Made by a program: the position numbers and the translations under genes. Positions 9,336 through 21,669 of a DNA stretch of 44,276 bases are shown here, one piece after another; the first letter of the stretch is position 1, and every line of letters begins with the position of its first letter. The stretch covers positions 1 through 44,276 of the forward strand of contig JACPQL010000029.1 in the NCBI GenBank assembly GCA_016190445.1, given 5' to 3'. The DNA comes from Chloroflexota bacterium (GTDB lineage: Bacteria > Chloroflexota > Dehalococcoidia > Lucifugimonadales > JACPQL01). The notes under the pieces are model-generated. The model was not told the DNA's origin and made no database searches. It was given only the letters and a program-made list of their open reading frames with translations.

Positions 9336-12300
9336 ATGGGCTTGACCGGGCTGTTCCATGTCCTGGAGGGGGTGCCAGGGTTCGGGAGGGTGCGCGGGGT
9401 GCTCCGAGAGGGGGGCGTCCTGCGGCTGGAGGCGCCTGAGGCGGCCAAGGCGGCGGAGCTGGGCGCCCTGTGGCGGAGCCTGGCGCGGCCAGTGCTGGTG
9501 GTATGCCCGCGCCCGGAGGAGGCTCGCCGCCTCTACGAGCAGCTTCTGGCCTACTGCGGTGAGGATGCCCCCATTCACCACTTCGCTGAGACGGAGGTCC
9601 TCCCCTACGAGCGAATGGTACTGGACGCAGGCACCATCCACCAGCGCATAAGGGCGCTGGCGGCCCTGCGAGGCCTGCTGGCGGTGGAGGGCTTCCCCCT
9701 GGTGGTGGCCTCGGCGCAGGGAATGGCGCGGAAGACCATGGGGCCATCCCTTCTGGAGTCGCTCTGCCACACACTGCGGGTAGGGCAGCGGGTGCAACTG
9801 GAGCCTCTGCTCCAACGCTGGGCGCGGATGGGGTACCGATTGGAGAGCGCAGCCGAGTCGCCGGGCACCGCTGCGCGTCGCGGCGGCATCGTGGACATCT
9901 TCCCGCCGGGCGCTGCGCTGCCTGCCCGCATCGAGCTGTGGGGCGATGTGGTAGAGAGCATCCGCCTTTTCGACCCCGGCACCCAGCGGTCCCAGGCCCA
10001 TGTCCAGGAGGTGGGGGTGCTCCCGGCCCAGGAAGTCCTCCCCACGCTGGCCGACCGGGAGGCCGTCTCGCAGCGCATCGCGCTTCTGGACTTCTCCAAC
10101 TGTCCCACCTCCGCCCAGGACCGGACCCGAGACGACCTGGCACGGCTGATGGTGGGGGACGGCCTTGACGGGGCGGAGCTGTACGCCGGCTTCTTCAACG
10201 ATGCCACGCTAGAGGAGTACCTTCAAGATGGGCTCCTGGTGGTGGACGAGCCCTCGGAGCTGGAAGAGGCGGGCCGTGACCTGCACACCAGGGCCTCAGA
10301 GCTGCGTCGGGCCAAGATGGACCGGGGCGAGGTGCCCGGTGGCTTCTCCGCACCCTACCGGGCTTGGGACTCGGTGAGGCTCTGGCTGGAGGGCTGCTCG
10401 CCACGGCTGGAGGTCTCCCGGTGGGCGGGCCCGGAGACGGAGTCCAGCCTCGCCCTTGGCTTTGCGGAGCCTCCAAGCTACTGGGGCCAACTGGAGCAGT
10501 TCCTGGCCGACGCCCGGGAGCGGCTCCGGCAGGGGCAGCGAGTGGTGGTGGTCAGCCACCACTCGCGCCGCTTGGCCGAGCTGATGGGTGAGAAAGAGCT
10601 GGGGGTACGCGAGGTCGAGGGGCTGGAGGCGCCGCCGGAACCTGGAGCCGTCTACCTGATACGAGGCAGCGCCGCAGGGGGGTGGGTGCTGGGTGTGGAC
10701 GGTGCACCCCTGGTCCTTCTGACCGACGCCGAACTCTTTGGCACTGCCAAGCGCGCCGTTCCGGCCCGCCGTGGCCAGGTGCGGCGTGAGGTCTTCCTCT
10801 CCGAGCTGGTCCCGGGCTCCTACGTGGTGCACACCGACCATGGAGTAGCCCGCTTTGCGGGCACCAACACCATGGCTGAAGAGGGAGGTGCCAGGGAGTA
10901 CCTCGTCCTGGAGTACGCCGAGGGGGACAGGCTCTACGTCCCCACGGACCACCTGGACCGGGTTGCGCCCTACGTGGGCGTCGGAGACCAGCCGCCCACC
11001 CTCACCCGCCTGGGCACCCAGGAGTGGGAGCGGGCCAAGGAGCGGGTGAAGCGCTCGGCGCAGAAGCTGGCGGAGGACCTGCTGGCCCTTTACGCTGCCC
11101 GGGAGCTTTCACCTGGCCATGCTTTCTCGCCGGACGCGCCCTGGCAACGGGAGATGGAGGACTCCTTCCCTTATGTGGAGACCGATGACCAGGCCAGGGC
11201 CATCATGGAGGTGAAGGCGGATATGGAGCAGCCCCGGCCCATGGACCGTCTGGTGTGCGGTGACGTGGGCTACGGGAAGACGGAGGTGGCGCTGCGAGCG
11301 GCCTTCAAGGCTGTGATGGACGGCAAGCAGGTGGCGGTCCTGGTGCCCACCACCGTCCTGGCCCAGCAGCACTACGCCACCTTCACCGACAGGATGGGCG
11401 TTTTCCCTGTTCACGTGGAGGTGCTGAGTCGCTTTCGCCCCGAGAGCGAGCAGAAGACGGTGGTGCAGGCCCTCAAGGACGGCGGCGTGGACATCGTCAT
11501 CGGCACGCACCGGCTGCTCCAGAAGGACGTGGCCTTGAAGGACCTGGGCCTGGTGGTCGTGGACGAGGAGCAGCGGTTCGGGGTGGGCCACAAGGAGCGC
11601 CTCAAGGCCATGCGCAAGGAGGTGGACGTGCTGACCCTGACGGCCACGCCCATTCCTCGCACCCTGCACATGGCCCTGGCCGGGGTGCGAGACATGTCCA
11701 CCATGGAGACGCCCCCGGAAGAGCGTTTGCCCATCAAGACCTATGTCTCCGAGTACTCCGAAGACCTGGTGAGGGAGGCGGTGCTGCGGGAGTTGGACCG
11801 GGGTGGCCAGGTCTTCTTCCTTCATAACCGGGTGAGGAGCATCCGGCGCGTCGCCGACGAGGTGAAGCGACTGGTGCCCCAGGCAACCATAGGCGTGGCC
11901 CATGGCCGGATGCCGGAGGAGGAGCTGGCCATGGTGATGGAGGAGTTCACCAAGGGGCACATAGACGTCCTGATGTGCACCACCATCATCGAGTCGGGGT
12001 TGGACATACCCTCCGCCAACACCCTCATCATAGACCGGGCCGACCGGCTGGGGCTGGCGCAGCTCTACCAGCTCAGGGGGCGCATAGGGCGACGGGCCAG
12101 TAGGGGATACGCCTACCTGCTTATCCCACGGGGCGGGCGCATCACCGAAACTGCCAAGAAACGGCTGGAGACCATCCTGGCGGCCACGGAGTTGGGGGCG
12201 GGTTTCCGCATCGCCATGCGGGACCTGGAGATCCGGGGCGCGGGCAACATCCTGGGGCCGGAGCAGAGCGGGCATATCCATGCCGTTGGGTTCGACCTGT

Positions 12301-12857
12301 ACGCACGGCTCCTGGCGGCGGCGGTGGAGGAGCTGCGTGCCCAGAGGGAGGGCCAGCCTGCTCCAGTGCGCGAGGAGGCCGCGGAGCCGCGGCTGGACCT
12401 GGGCCTGCCAGCATTCATTCCAGACCACTACATCCCCGACACTGCAACCAGGCTCTCTCTGTACCAGCGCCTGGCGCGCATGGCTGACCCAGAGGCCACC
12501 AGGGACATCGCCGAGGAGTTGCGCGACCGCTTCGGGCGACCGCCGGAGGAGGTGCACAACCTCCTTTATCTGGTTCGGGCGAAGGCGTTATGCCGGCGAG
12601 CTGGCGTGGAGGCCGCCACCAGGCGCGATGGCCAGTTGACTCTGCGGCTGTCCCAACCGGCGGGCGGTGCCCGTGGTGCCCTGGAGCGGGCACTGGGCCA
12701 CGGCGCCAGGGTGGGGAACCAGCAGGTGCGCCTTCCAGCCGCCGACGGGGTGGAGCCGCCCTGGGGCCAGGTCGTCCTGGAGGTGCTGGACAGGCTGGCG
12801 GCGTTCCGGGAGCGACTCTCTCAGTTTGTGGGTGCGGGTGATGCCCCCTATCGTTGA
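9336..12857 (+). CDS. mfd: Transcription-repair coupling factor Mfd
   Basis: A 1173-residue ATP-driven DNA translocase that removes RNA polymerase stalled at lesions and recruits UvrA. In order: a UvrB-like module (about 1-330), a species-variable linker, the RNA-polymerase-interacting CarD-like domain (about 480-550, with GSYVVHTDHGVARFAG and GDRLYVPTDHLDRV), a RecG-like helicase pair (Walker A GDVGYGKTE, DEEQRFG, TLTATPIPRTLHM, QLRGRIGR) and the C-terminal TRCF domain that masks the UvrA site. The length matches the family (about 1150). I choose ATG 9336 over an in-frame TTG at 9318 because the latter has no ribosome site. The stop codon overlaps the nuo promoter. Confidence 0.96.
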   Translation: MGLTGLFHVLEGVPGFGRVRGVLREGGVLRLEAPEAAKAAELGALWRSLARPVLVVCPRPEEARRLYEQLLAYCGEDAPIHHFAETEVLPYERMVLDAGTIHQRIRALAALRGLLAVEGFPLVVASAQGMARKTMGPSLLESLCHTLRVGQRVQLEPLLQRWARMGYRLESAAESPGTAARRGGIVDIFPPGAALPARIELWGDVVESIRLFDPGTQRSQAHVQEVGVLPAQEVLPTLADREAVSQRIALLDFSNCPTSAQDRTRDDLARLMVGDGLDGAELYAGFFNDATLEEYLQDGLLVVDEPSELEEAGRDLHTRASELRRAKMDRGEVPGGFSAPYRAWDSVRLWLEGCSPRLEVSRWAGPETESSLALGFAEPPSYWGQLEQFLADARERLRQGQRVVVVSHHSRRLAELMGEKELGVREVEGLEAPPEPGAVYLIRGSAAGGWVLGVDGAPLVLLTDAELFGTAKRAVPARRGQVRREVFLSELVPGSYVVHTDHGVARFAGTNTMAEEGGAREYLVLEYAEGDRLYVPTDHLDRVAPYVGVGDQPPTLTRLGTQEWERAKERVKRSAQKLAEDLLALYAARELSPGHAFSPDAPWQREMEDSFPYVETDDQARAIMEVKADMEQPRPMDRLVCGDVGYGKTEVALRAAFKAVMDGKQVAVLVPTTVLAQQHYATFTDRMGVFPVHVEVLSRFRPESEQKTVVQALKDGGVDIVIGTHRLLQKDVALKDLGLVVVDEEQRFGVGHKERLKAMRKEVDVLTLTATPIPRTLHMALAGVRDMSTMETPPEERLPIKTYVSEYSEDLVREAVLRELDRGGQVFFLHNRVRSIRRVADEVKRLVPQATIGVAHGRMPEEELAMVMEEFTKGHIDVLMCTTIIESGLDIPSANTLIIDRADRLGLAQLYQLRGRIGRRASRGYAYLLIPRGGRITETAKKRLETILAATELGAGFRIAMRDLEIRGAGNILGPEQSGHIHAVGFDLYARLLAAAVEELRAQREGQPAPVREEAAEPRLDLGLPAFIPDHYIPDTATRLSLYQRLARMADPEATRDIAEELRDRFGRPPEEVHNLLYLVRAKALCRRAGVEAATRRDGQLTLRLSQPAGGARGALERALGHGARVGNQQVRLPAADGVEPPWGQVVLEVLDRLAAFRERLSQFVGAGDAPYR

Positions 12858-12882
12858 CACCGGTTGGGGCCGATGGTATAGT
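12854..12882 (+). promoter_or_regulatory. Promoter of the nuo operon
   Basis: A near-perfect sigma-70 promoter: TTGACA (12854-12859), a 17-base spacer and TATAGT (12877-12882). The -35 box contains the TGA stop of mfd. The leader of about 100 bases carries a perfect 8-bp inverted repeat CCGCCAGG/CCTGGCGG (12906-12913 and 12933-12940). The same two hexamers and spacer occur in front of the sulfite reductase. Confidence 0.8.
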
Positions 12883-13330
12883 GAGTTTACGAATTCCGCC
12901 TTGCGCCGCCAGGCCACCTCAAATAGGGCATACCTGGCGGACGTGGTGTGGGCTGTGTGGAGGGTTGGAAGCGGCGCTTTGGAGGATGGCAGGTGCCAGA
13001 AGGCTACGCCATCAATTGGACGGTGGTGGTGCTGGCAGCGGCGGTAGGGGTCCTGGCAGTGGCCTTCATGTTTGCAGTGGCTGCCCTGATGGCTCCGCGG
13101 CGGCCCTCGGCTGCCAAGGCGATGCCGTATGAGTCGGGGATCCCGCCGGCCCCTTACCCCTGGGCCCAGCTCAGCATCCGGTACTACATCTTCGCCATCT
13201 TCTTCCTGGTCTTCGACGTAGAGGCAGTATTCCTCTTTCCCTGGGCAATGGTCTTCTTGAAGAGCGCGCCGCCGGTATTCTACGAGATGCTCATCTTCAT
13301 AGGGGTGCTGCTCTTCGGGATCGTGTATGG

Positions 13331-13940
<610 letters not shown>

Positions 13941-13954
<14 letters not shown>

Positions 13955-14504
13955 AGGCCAGGGCGGTGCTGGAGAAGTCCGGCAGCCGCAGGCGGAGCGC
14001 GCTGCGGGCCACGGCGGACCGCAGGCCCCTGCCCAGCCGCTGGATGCCATGGGGCAGGCAACCCTCGCGCTGCTCCAGAGGTCCCTTGGCCCGTACGTGG
14101 TGGAGTCTGGGGGCAGCTTCGACCAGCCTGTGGTCCAGGTGCGTCCGAAGGACATAGTGGAGGTCTGTCGCATCTGCAAGGAGCGGGAGGCCCTGGACTT
14201 CAACTTGCTCCACTGCCTTTCGGTGGTGGACTACGAGGAGCACCTCCAGGTGGTGTACCACCTCTACTCTCTACGTCTGAAGCACAAGGCGGTGCTCAAG
14301 GTGGATGTCCCCTCGGATGATCCAACGGTGCCCACGGTTACCCCCATATGGCGGGGCGCTGATTGGTACGAAAGAGAGGGCCACGATCTTTTCGGCGTGG
14401 TCTTTGAGGGGCACCCCAACCTGGCCCCATTGCTCCTGTACGAGGGGTTTGAGGGCTACCCGGGGCGCAAGAGCTTTCCTTTCCATGATTACCAGGAGTG
14501 GTGA
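13941..14504 (+). CDS. nuoC: NADH-quinone oxidoreductase subunit C
   Basis: A 187-residue subunit of the connecting module. Residues 1-45 are a low-complexity Gln/Ala/Gly-rich lead. The conserved 30-kDa domain follows, with [13 protein letters not shown] and the signature [20 protein letters not shown]. Its start overlaps the end of nuoB by 14 bases. NuoC and NuoD are separate genes here, not fused as in E. coli. Confidence 0.94.
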
Positions 14505-14510
14505 GCAGGT

Positions 14511-15623
14511 ATGACCACGGAAAAGCAGCAGGAGACCGTGGAGCTTCTGCTCAACATGGGGCCGCAGCACCCGGCCACCCACGGCGTCTTCCGCATGGTG
14601 CTCTGGATAGACGGCGAGCGCGTCGTGGACGTGGAGCCGCACATCGGGTACCTGCACCGGGGCTCCGAGAAGCTCTGCGAGGGAGAGAGCTACGCACAGA
14701 TCGTCACCCTCTTTGACCGGCTGGACTACATCGCCAACTTCAACAACGAGTTGGTCGTCTGCCGGGCTGCGGAGAAGCTAATGGGCGTGGAGGTGCCGGA
14801 GCGCGCCCAGTACATCCGCGTCATCCTGTGCGAGCTGAACCGTATCGCCAGCCACCTGCTCTTCTACGGCACCTACGGCCTGGATGCCGGTGCCATGACC
14901 CCCGTCCTGTACGCCTTCCGGGAGCGGGAGCGCATCCAGAACCTGTTCGAGGCGGTGAGCGGCGCCAGGATGATGCACAACTTCTTCCGCATCGGCGGCG
15001 TCAACGAGGATGTTCCCCCGGACTTCGGCCAGCGGGTGCGTCGCATCATGGGGGAGCTTCGCCGTGGCATGGAGGAGTGCGACCGGCTCCTCAGCTTCAA
15101 CGAGATATTCCTCTCCCGCACTCGAGGCATAGGCGCCATAGACGCGGAAACGGCCATAGACTATGGCCTGACGGGGCCCAACCTGCGCGCCTGCGGCGTG
15201 CCCTACGACGTGCGCAAGGACGACCCCTACGAGGTGTACGACCGGCTGGAGTTCGATGTGCCCGTGGCCGAACACGGCGATTGTTGGGACAGGTACTGGC
15301 TCCGGGTCCAGGAGATGTACCAGTCCCTCCACATCGTGGAGCAGTGCCTGGAGCAGATGCCCGAGGGGCCGGTGATGGCGCAACTGCGCCGCATTGCCCG
15401 CCCCCCCAAGGGGGAGGTGTTTGTCCACTGCGAGAACCCCAGGGGAGACCTCGGCGTGTACCTGGTGAGCGACGGCGGGCCCAAGCCCTACAGGGTGAAG
15501 GTGCGGCCTCCCTCTTTTTGCAGCCTGATGCCGTTGAAGCACCTTATGCGCGGCTGCTATGTGGCCGACTGTGTGGTCATTCTGGGCTCCATTGACATAG
15601 TCCTGGGGGAGGTGGACCGGTGA
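14511..15623 (+). CDS. nuoD: NADH-quinone oxidoreductase subunit D
   Basis: A 370-residue 49-kDa subunit that forms the quinone-reduction chamber with NuoB. GPQHPATHGVFRMVLWIDGE at the start contains the conserved histidines of the chamber, and HIGYLHRGSEKL, FDRLDYIANFNNE and GVPYDVRKDDPY are family blocks. The C-terminus ends in GSIDIVLGEVDR, as usual. The length is slightly short of typical bacterial NuoD but normal for complexes lacking the NADH module. Six bases separate it from nuoC; its stop overlaps the nuoH start. Confidence 0.96.
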   Translation: MTTEKQQETVELLLNMGPQHPATHGVFRMVLWIDGERVVDVEPHIGYLHRGSEKLCEGESYAQIVTLFDRLDYIANFNNELVVCRAAEKLMGVEVPERAQYIRVILCELNRIASHLLFYGTYGLDAGAMTPVLYAFRERERIQNLFEAVSGARMMHNFFRIGGVNEDVPPDFGQRVRRIMGELRRGMEECDRLLSFNEIFLSRTRGIGAIDAETAIDYGLTGPNLRACGVPYDVRKDDPYEVYDRLEFDVPVAEHGDCWDRYWLRVQEMYQSLHIVEQCLEQMPEGPVMAQLRRIARPPKGEVFVHCENPRGDLGVYLVSDGGPKPYRVKVRPPSFCSLMPLKHLMRGCYVADCVVILGSIDIVLGEVDR

Positions 15624-16726
15624 TCGGCCGGGAGGTCGCCCTGGCGGCAGCGGGGCTGGTGGCCCTCTTTGTGGGGCTCTCGGTGGTGGTCCTCTCCCTG
15701 GTCTGGCTGGAGCGCAAGTTCCTGGGCCGGCTCCAAGGGCGTATTGGCCCCATGCGGGTTGGCCCTTTCGGCCTCCTCCAGCCGGTGGCCGACGCGGTGA
15801 AGCTGATTCTCAAGGAAGACGTGGTCCCTGCCTGGGCAGACAAGGGGCTCTTTTGGATTGCCCCCATTCTGATGTTCGTCCCCTCCTTCATGGTGTGGGT
15901 CACCATCCCCTTCTCCAGGGACCTGGTGATACGCAACTTGGATATGGGCCTCTTCTACTTCATAGCGGTATCGGTGGTCAGCGTGGTGGGGCTGGTGATG
16001 GCGGGGTGGAGTTCTGCCAGCAAGTATGCCATCCTGGGTGGCCTGCGCTCCGCGGCCCAGCTTGTCAGCTACGAGATACCTGTCATCATGGCGGTGCTGG
16101 GAGTGGTGATGCTGGCGGGCAGCATGAACCTGCTGACCGTGGTGGACAAGCAGGCCTCGGTCCCGTACATCCTTGTCCAGCCTCTGGGGCTGGCGGTTTT
16201 CCTAATTGCAGGCGTAGCTGAGGTGGGGCGTACTCCCTTCGACATCTACCCCGCCGAGTCGGAGATCGTGGGTGGGCCCTTCGTGGAGTATAGCGGTGCC
16301 CACTGGGCCATCTTCTTCTTGGCGGAGTATATCAACACCTTCGTGGTGGCCCTCCTCGTGACCCTGCTGTTCCTGGGAGGGTGGCAGTGGCCGCACCTTC
16401 CAGGCGTATGGGCGCCCGTGGTGGTGCTGGTGAAGACCTATCTGGTGGTCATGGTCATCTTCTGGTTCCGCGCCACATTCCCCAGGCTGCGCATTGACCA
16501 GTTGATGGCCTTTGGCTGGCAGGTGCTTATCCCCCTCTCCTTCGTCAACATCGTCCTTACCGGCATCCAGCTCTATTACCGCTGGCCAAGCTGGAGCCTG
16601 AGCCTTATGTCCCTGGGGATCATCCTGGCCATGGCCTACTGGCAGTACAGGACTCAGACCGCCCCAGCTCAGGCCCTGGCGCGGAGCTACTCTCAGAGGG
16701 CCTACTCACAACGTAGAGGTGCATGA
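15620..16726 (+). CDS. nuoH: NADH-quinone oxidoreductase subunit H
   Basis: A 368-residue membrane subunit with about eight helices that anchors the peripheral arm and lines the quinone tunnel. ERKFLGRLQGRIGPMRVGP and GRTPFDIYPAESEIVGG, followed by EYSG, are the hallmark loops. The GTG start overlaps the nuoD stop (GTGA), indicating translational coupling. The tail beyond residue 345 (Gln/Ser/Arg-rich) is unconserved. Its stop in turn overlaps nuoI by ATGA. Confidence 0.96.
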   Translation: MIGREVALAAAGLVALFVGLSVVVLSLVWLERKFLGRLQGRIGPMRVGPFGLLQPVADAVKLILKEDVVPAWADKGLFWIAPILMFVPSFMVWVTIPFSRDLVIRNLDMGLFYFIAVSVVSVVGLVMAGWSSASKYAILGGLRSAAQLVSYEIPVIMAVLGVVMLAGSMNLLTVVDKQASVPYILVQPLGLAVFLIAGVAEVGRTPFDIYPAESEIVGGPFVEYSGAHWAIFFLAEYINTFVVALLVTLLFLGGWQWPHLPGVWAPVVVLVKTYLVVMVIFWFRATFPRLRIDQLMAFGWQVLIPLSFVNIVLTGIQLYYRWPSWSLSLMSLGIILAMAYWQYRTQTAPAQALARSYSQRAYSQRRGA

Positions 16727-17304
16727 TGCTGGCGACTTTGAAGGGGCTGGTCACCACGCTGGCGTGGGCCTTTCGCAAGCCGGTGACAGCCCAGTACCCG
16801 AAGCAACATCTGCCCATTCAGCCCAGGTACATGGGCTTCCCTGCGCTCCTCTGGGATGACACCGCCGGTGAGCCTTTCTGCACCGGGTGCATGGTGTGCG
16901 TGAGGGAGTGCCCCACCCAGTGCATGAAGGCGGAGATGAAGGATAACCCTCTTCAACAAGAGGGAAAGAGCCACAGGCGCAAGATCATAGAACGCTTTGA
17001 AATCAACTGGAACCGGTGTATCCTGTGCGGTATCTGTGTAGAGGTGTGCAACTTCGACGCCATTGAGATGAGCCACGTCCACGAGTTGGGAGGCTACGCC
17101 CGCGCCGGGTCCCGTGTTACCTTGCAGGAGTTGCTCAAGTACGGCAGGGAGTTCCAGGAGAGGTCCGGCTGGAAGCCCAGCAACCCGGAGAAGAATGTGG
17201 CGGGCGTGGCCCTGGCCAAGGAGAAGGAGAAGCGACAGCCCGCCGCTGCCGCCTCCCGGTCGGAGCCCGCATCCTCCAACCCCAGCCCGGGGAAGGAGTC
17301 CTAG
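16723..17304 (+). CDS. nuoI: NADH-quinone oxidoreductase subunit I
   Basis: A 193-residue ferredoxin-like subunit with two [4Fe-4S] clusters (N6a and N6b). The ligands lie in CTGCMVCVRECP at about residues 50-61 and CILCGICVEVC at about 97-107. The N-terminal amphipathic stretch and the PRYMGFPALLWDD segment dock on NuoH. The C-terminal 40 residues are a charged Ala/Ser/Pro tail. In complexes without NuoEFG, this subunit is close to the place where an external electron donor must deliver electrons. It is coupled to nuoH by an ATGA overlap. Confidence 0.95.
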   Translation: MMLATLKGLVTTLAWAFRKPVTAQYPKQHLPIQPRYMGFPALLWDDTAGEPFCTGCMVCVRECPTQCMKAEMKDNPLQQEGKSHRRKIIERFEINWNRCILCGICVEVCNFDAIEMSHVHELGGYARAGSRVTLQELLKYGREFQERSGWKPSNPEKNVAGVALAKEKEKRQPAAAASRSEPASSNPSPGKES

Positions 17305-17305
17305 C

Positions 17306-17806
17306 GTGACCCTGGTGGTCTTCTATCTGTTGGCTGCCGTCACCCTGCTGGGCGCCATGGGCGTAGTGGTCACAAGGAATGTCGTATACGCTGCCCTTGC
17401 CCTGCTGCTCTCCCTGATGGGTGTGGCAGGTATCTATCTGCTCCTCTTCGCCGAGTTCCTGGCCCTGGTGCAGGTGCTCATCTACGGTGGCGCCATAACC
17501 GTTGTCATCCTCTTTGCTATCATGCTCACCCGCCTGCGGGAGTACAAGGGGGTGATGGAGAACCCCCAATGGCCACTGGGCCTGTTGGCGGCCACAGCCC
17601 TCTTCCTGGTGCTGGTGGCCGCTTTTCTTGTGGACTCCCCGCGGATGAATGTGGAGGAGCGGTTGGCAGTGCCTTTCTTGCTGTTGGGGGGGTCGCTGTT
17701 CAGCCAGTGGGCGATAGCTTTTGAGGTGGCCTCCCTGGTGTTGCTGGTGGCCCTGATAGGCGCCATCATCGTGGCCAGGGGCGAGGACAGCCGGGAGAGG
17801 CCATGA
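17306..17806 (+). CDS. nuoJ: NADH-quinone oxidoreductase subunit J
   Basis: A 166-residue membrane subunit with five helices. VQVLIYGGAITVVILFAIML is the conserved third helix that contains the pi-bulge of complex I. The GTG start at 17306 is chosen because AAGGAG (17293-17298) lies 7 bases upstream and the protein then begins directly with its first helix; the open frame extends further upstream inside nuoI without conserved sequence. The stop overlaps nuoK (ATGA). Confidence 0.93.
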   Translation: MTLVVFYLLAAVTLLGAMGVVVTRNVVYAALALLLSLMGVAGIYLLLFAEFLALVQVLIYGGAITVVILFAIMLTRLREYKGVMENPQWPLGLLAATALFLVLVAAFLVDSPRMNVEERLAVPFLLLGGSLFSQWAIAFEVASLVLLVALIGAIIVARGEDSRERP

Positions 17807-18108
17807 GTCTGCTACACTTCCAGGTGCTGAGCGCCGCCCTGTTCGCCATTGGGGTATACGGTGTTCTGGCGCGACGGAGCGCCGTCCTCATCCTGTTGTC
17901 CATCGAGCTGGTCCTCAACGCGGTGAACGTGAACCTGGTGGCCTTCGCCGCGTTTCTGGACCCCACCAGGGGGCTGGGCCAGGTCATCGCCGTTTTTGTC
18001 ATCACTGTAGCTGCGGCGGAGGTTGGGCTGGCCCTGGCCATCATCCTGCAACTGTATCGCAAGAGAGCGTCGGTAGACGTGGACAAGATAGACCTTCTCA
18101 AGTGGTAG
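17803..18108 (+). CDS. nuoK: NADH-quinone oxidoreductase subunit K
   Basis: A 101-residue, three-helix membrane subunit of the proton-pumping arm. The two buried glutamates of the family are present, in LLSIELVLNAVNVNLVAF (helix 2) and AAAEVGLALAIILQLYR (helix 3). Size is exactly that of the family. The start overlaps nuoJ by four bases. Ninety bases separate it from nuoL, the largest gap in the operon. Confidence 0.96.
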   Translation: MSLLHFQVLSAALFAIGVYGVLARRSAVLILLSIELVLNAVNVNLVAFAAFLDPTRGLGQVIAVFVITVAAAEVGLALAIILQLYRKRASVDVDKIDLLKW

Positions 18109-18198
18109 CTGTCCAGCAGGGCAGGGAGGTGGGAGAGGGTACGCTGTGTGGCGGCCCGGATGGCTGCGAAGAAGAGGGTTAAGGAGTGGTAGCGTAGC

Positions 18199-20109
<1,911 letters not shown>

Positions 20110-20116
20110 TGCAGCT

Positions 20117-21664
20117 ATGACATTTTTTGATACACATGCGCTGGAGTTTCTTGTCTTCCTGCCGGTGGTGGCGGCGGTGGTCATCTTGCTGGTGCCCGCC
20201 GAGCGCCCTTCGGTGGTCTTGCGCATTGCATGGGCCGCCGGCGCTCTCATGCTGGTTGGGTCTCTCTATGTGTTCGTCCGGTACGACTATACCCAGGGCG
20301 GCTTCCAGCTTGTCCACCAGTACCGGTGGCTGGACCAGCTCGGCATCAGCCTCAAGCTGGCGGTGGACGGCATATCGACACCTATGGTGCTGCTCACCGG
20401 CGTGGTCATCTTCGCCGGGACACTGGTCTCCTGGAACATAGGCCAGTCCCACGAAGGGACCGGCGAGCACGGCGGCGTCCCCACTACGCGCCAGCGCAAC
20501 AAGGACTTCTTCATACTGCTTTTCCTCCTGGTCTCTGGCGTGTTCGGCACCTTCGTATCTGTGGACCTGTTCTTCCTATTCTTCTTCTACGAGCTGGCCG
20601 TCATTCCCATGTACCTGCTCATCGGCGTCTGGGGGAGCAGCAGCACCTTCCCCACCTTCAGCCGTACCAAGGAGTACAGCGCCATGAAGCTGGTGCTGTA
20701 CCTGGTGGGGGGAAGCATCCTGGCGTGGGTGGCCATCCTGGCCATCTATGTGGTGAGCCAGGCAGGCACCTTCGACATCGAGGTCCTCTCCGAAGTTAGC
20801 TTCGACCCCGGCTTCCAGCGCACCTTCTTCCCCTTTCTCCTGGTGGGTTTCGGCGTGCTGGCCGGACTGTGGCCCTTCCACACCTGGTCCCCCGACGGCC
20901 ACGTGGCGGCGCCCACGGCGGTGAGCATGTTGCACGCTGGTGTGCTGATGAAGCTGGGGGCCTTCGGTATCATCCGGGTGGGCATGACACTGCTGCCTGA
21001 AGGCGCGACCACATGGATGCCGGTTCTGTTTGGCGTGGCCACGGTGAATGTGCTCTACGGGGCCATCTCCGCCATGCACCAGCAGGACCTGAAGTACGTG
21101 GTGGGCTATTCCAGCGTGAGCCACATGGGGTACGTGCTGATGGGCCTGGCCACCATGGAGCCCATAGGGGTGGCGGGCGCCGTTCTCCAGATGTTCTCTC
21201 ACGGGGTGATGACGGCCCTCTTCTTCGCTCTGGTGGGTGTCGTGTACGACCGGGCACATCTGCGGGACATCGGGGTGCTGGAAGGGCTGGCCAAGCGCAT
21301 GGGATGGACGGCAACCTTCTTCGTCATAGTGGGCCTCACCTCCCTGGGGCTGCCGGGGCTGAGCGGGTTCGTGGCTGAGCTGCTGGTGTTCATAGGGGCC
21401 TTCCGCACCCAGCCGGTGTTGGCCATTTTGGGCATTGTGGGAGCGGCGGTGACAGCCGTCTACATACTGCGGCTTTTGGCCAAGGTGTTCTTTGGCCCCG
21501 TGTCGCCCCGCTGGGAGGGCTTGCCCGACGCCAAGCCCCTGGAGGCGTTCGCAGCCAGCATTCTCACCGCCTCCATCGTGTTCGTGGGCCTGTACCCGCT
21601 GCCCTTCATCCGGATGATAAACACCGGCGTGAAGGCCCTCTTGGATAGGGTCTCTGGAGCGTAG
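20117..21664 (+). CDS. nuoM: NADH-quinone oxidoreductase subunit M
   Basis: A 515-residue antiporter-like subunit with about 14 helices. FFYELAVIPMYLLIGVWG bears the conserved glutamate, PFHTWSPDGHVAAPTAVSML is the helix-7 to helix-8 region, and KYVVGYSSVSHMGYVLMGL the later signature. It pumps one proton per cycle beside NuoL and NuoN. Seven bases separate it from nuoL and five from nuoN. Confidence 0.95.
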   Translation: MTFFDTHALEFLVFLPVVAAVVILLVPAERPSVVLRIAWAAGALMLVGSLYVFVRYDYTQGGFQLVHQYRWLDQLGISLKLAVDGISTPMVLLTGVVIFAGTLVSWNIGQSHEGTGEHGGVPTTRQRNKDFFILLFLLVSGVFGTFVSVDLFFLFFFYELAVIPMYLLIGVWGSSSTFPTFSRTKEYSAMKLVLYLVGGSILAWVAILAIYVVSQAGTFDIEVLSEVSFDPGFQRTFFPFLLVGFGVLAGLWPFHTWSPDGHVAAPTAVSMLHAGVLMKLGAFGIIRVGMTLLPEGATTWMPVLFGVATVNVLYGAISAMHQQDLKYVVGYSSVSHMGYVLMGLATMEPIGVAGAVLQMFSHGVMTALFFALVGVVYDRAHLRDIGVLEGLAKRMGWTATFFVIVGLTSLGLPGLSGFVAELLVFIGAFRTQPVLAILGIVGAAVTAVYILRLLAKVFFGPVSPRWEGLPDAKPLEAFAASILTASIVFVGLYPLPFIRMINTGVKALLDRVSGA

Positions 21665-21669
21665 AGCCT

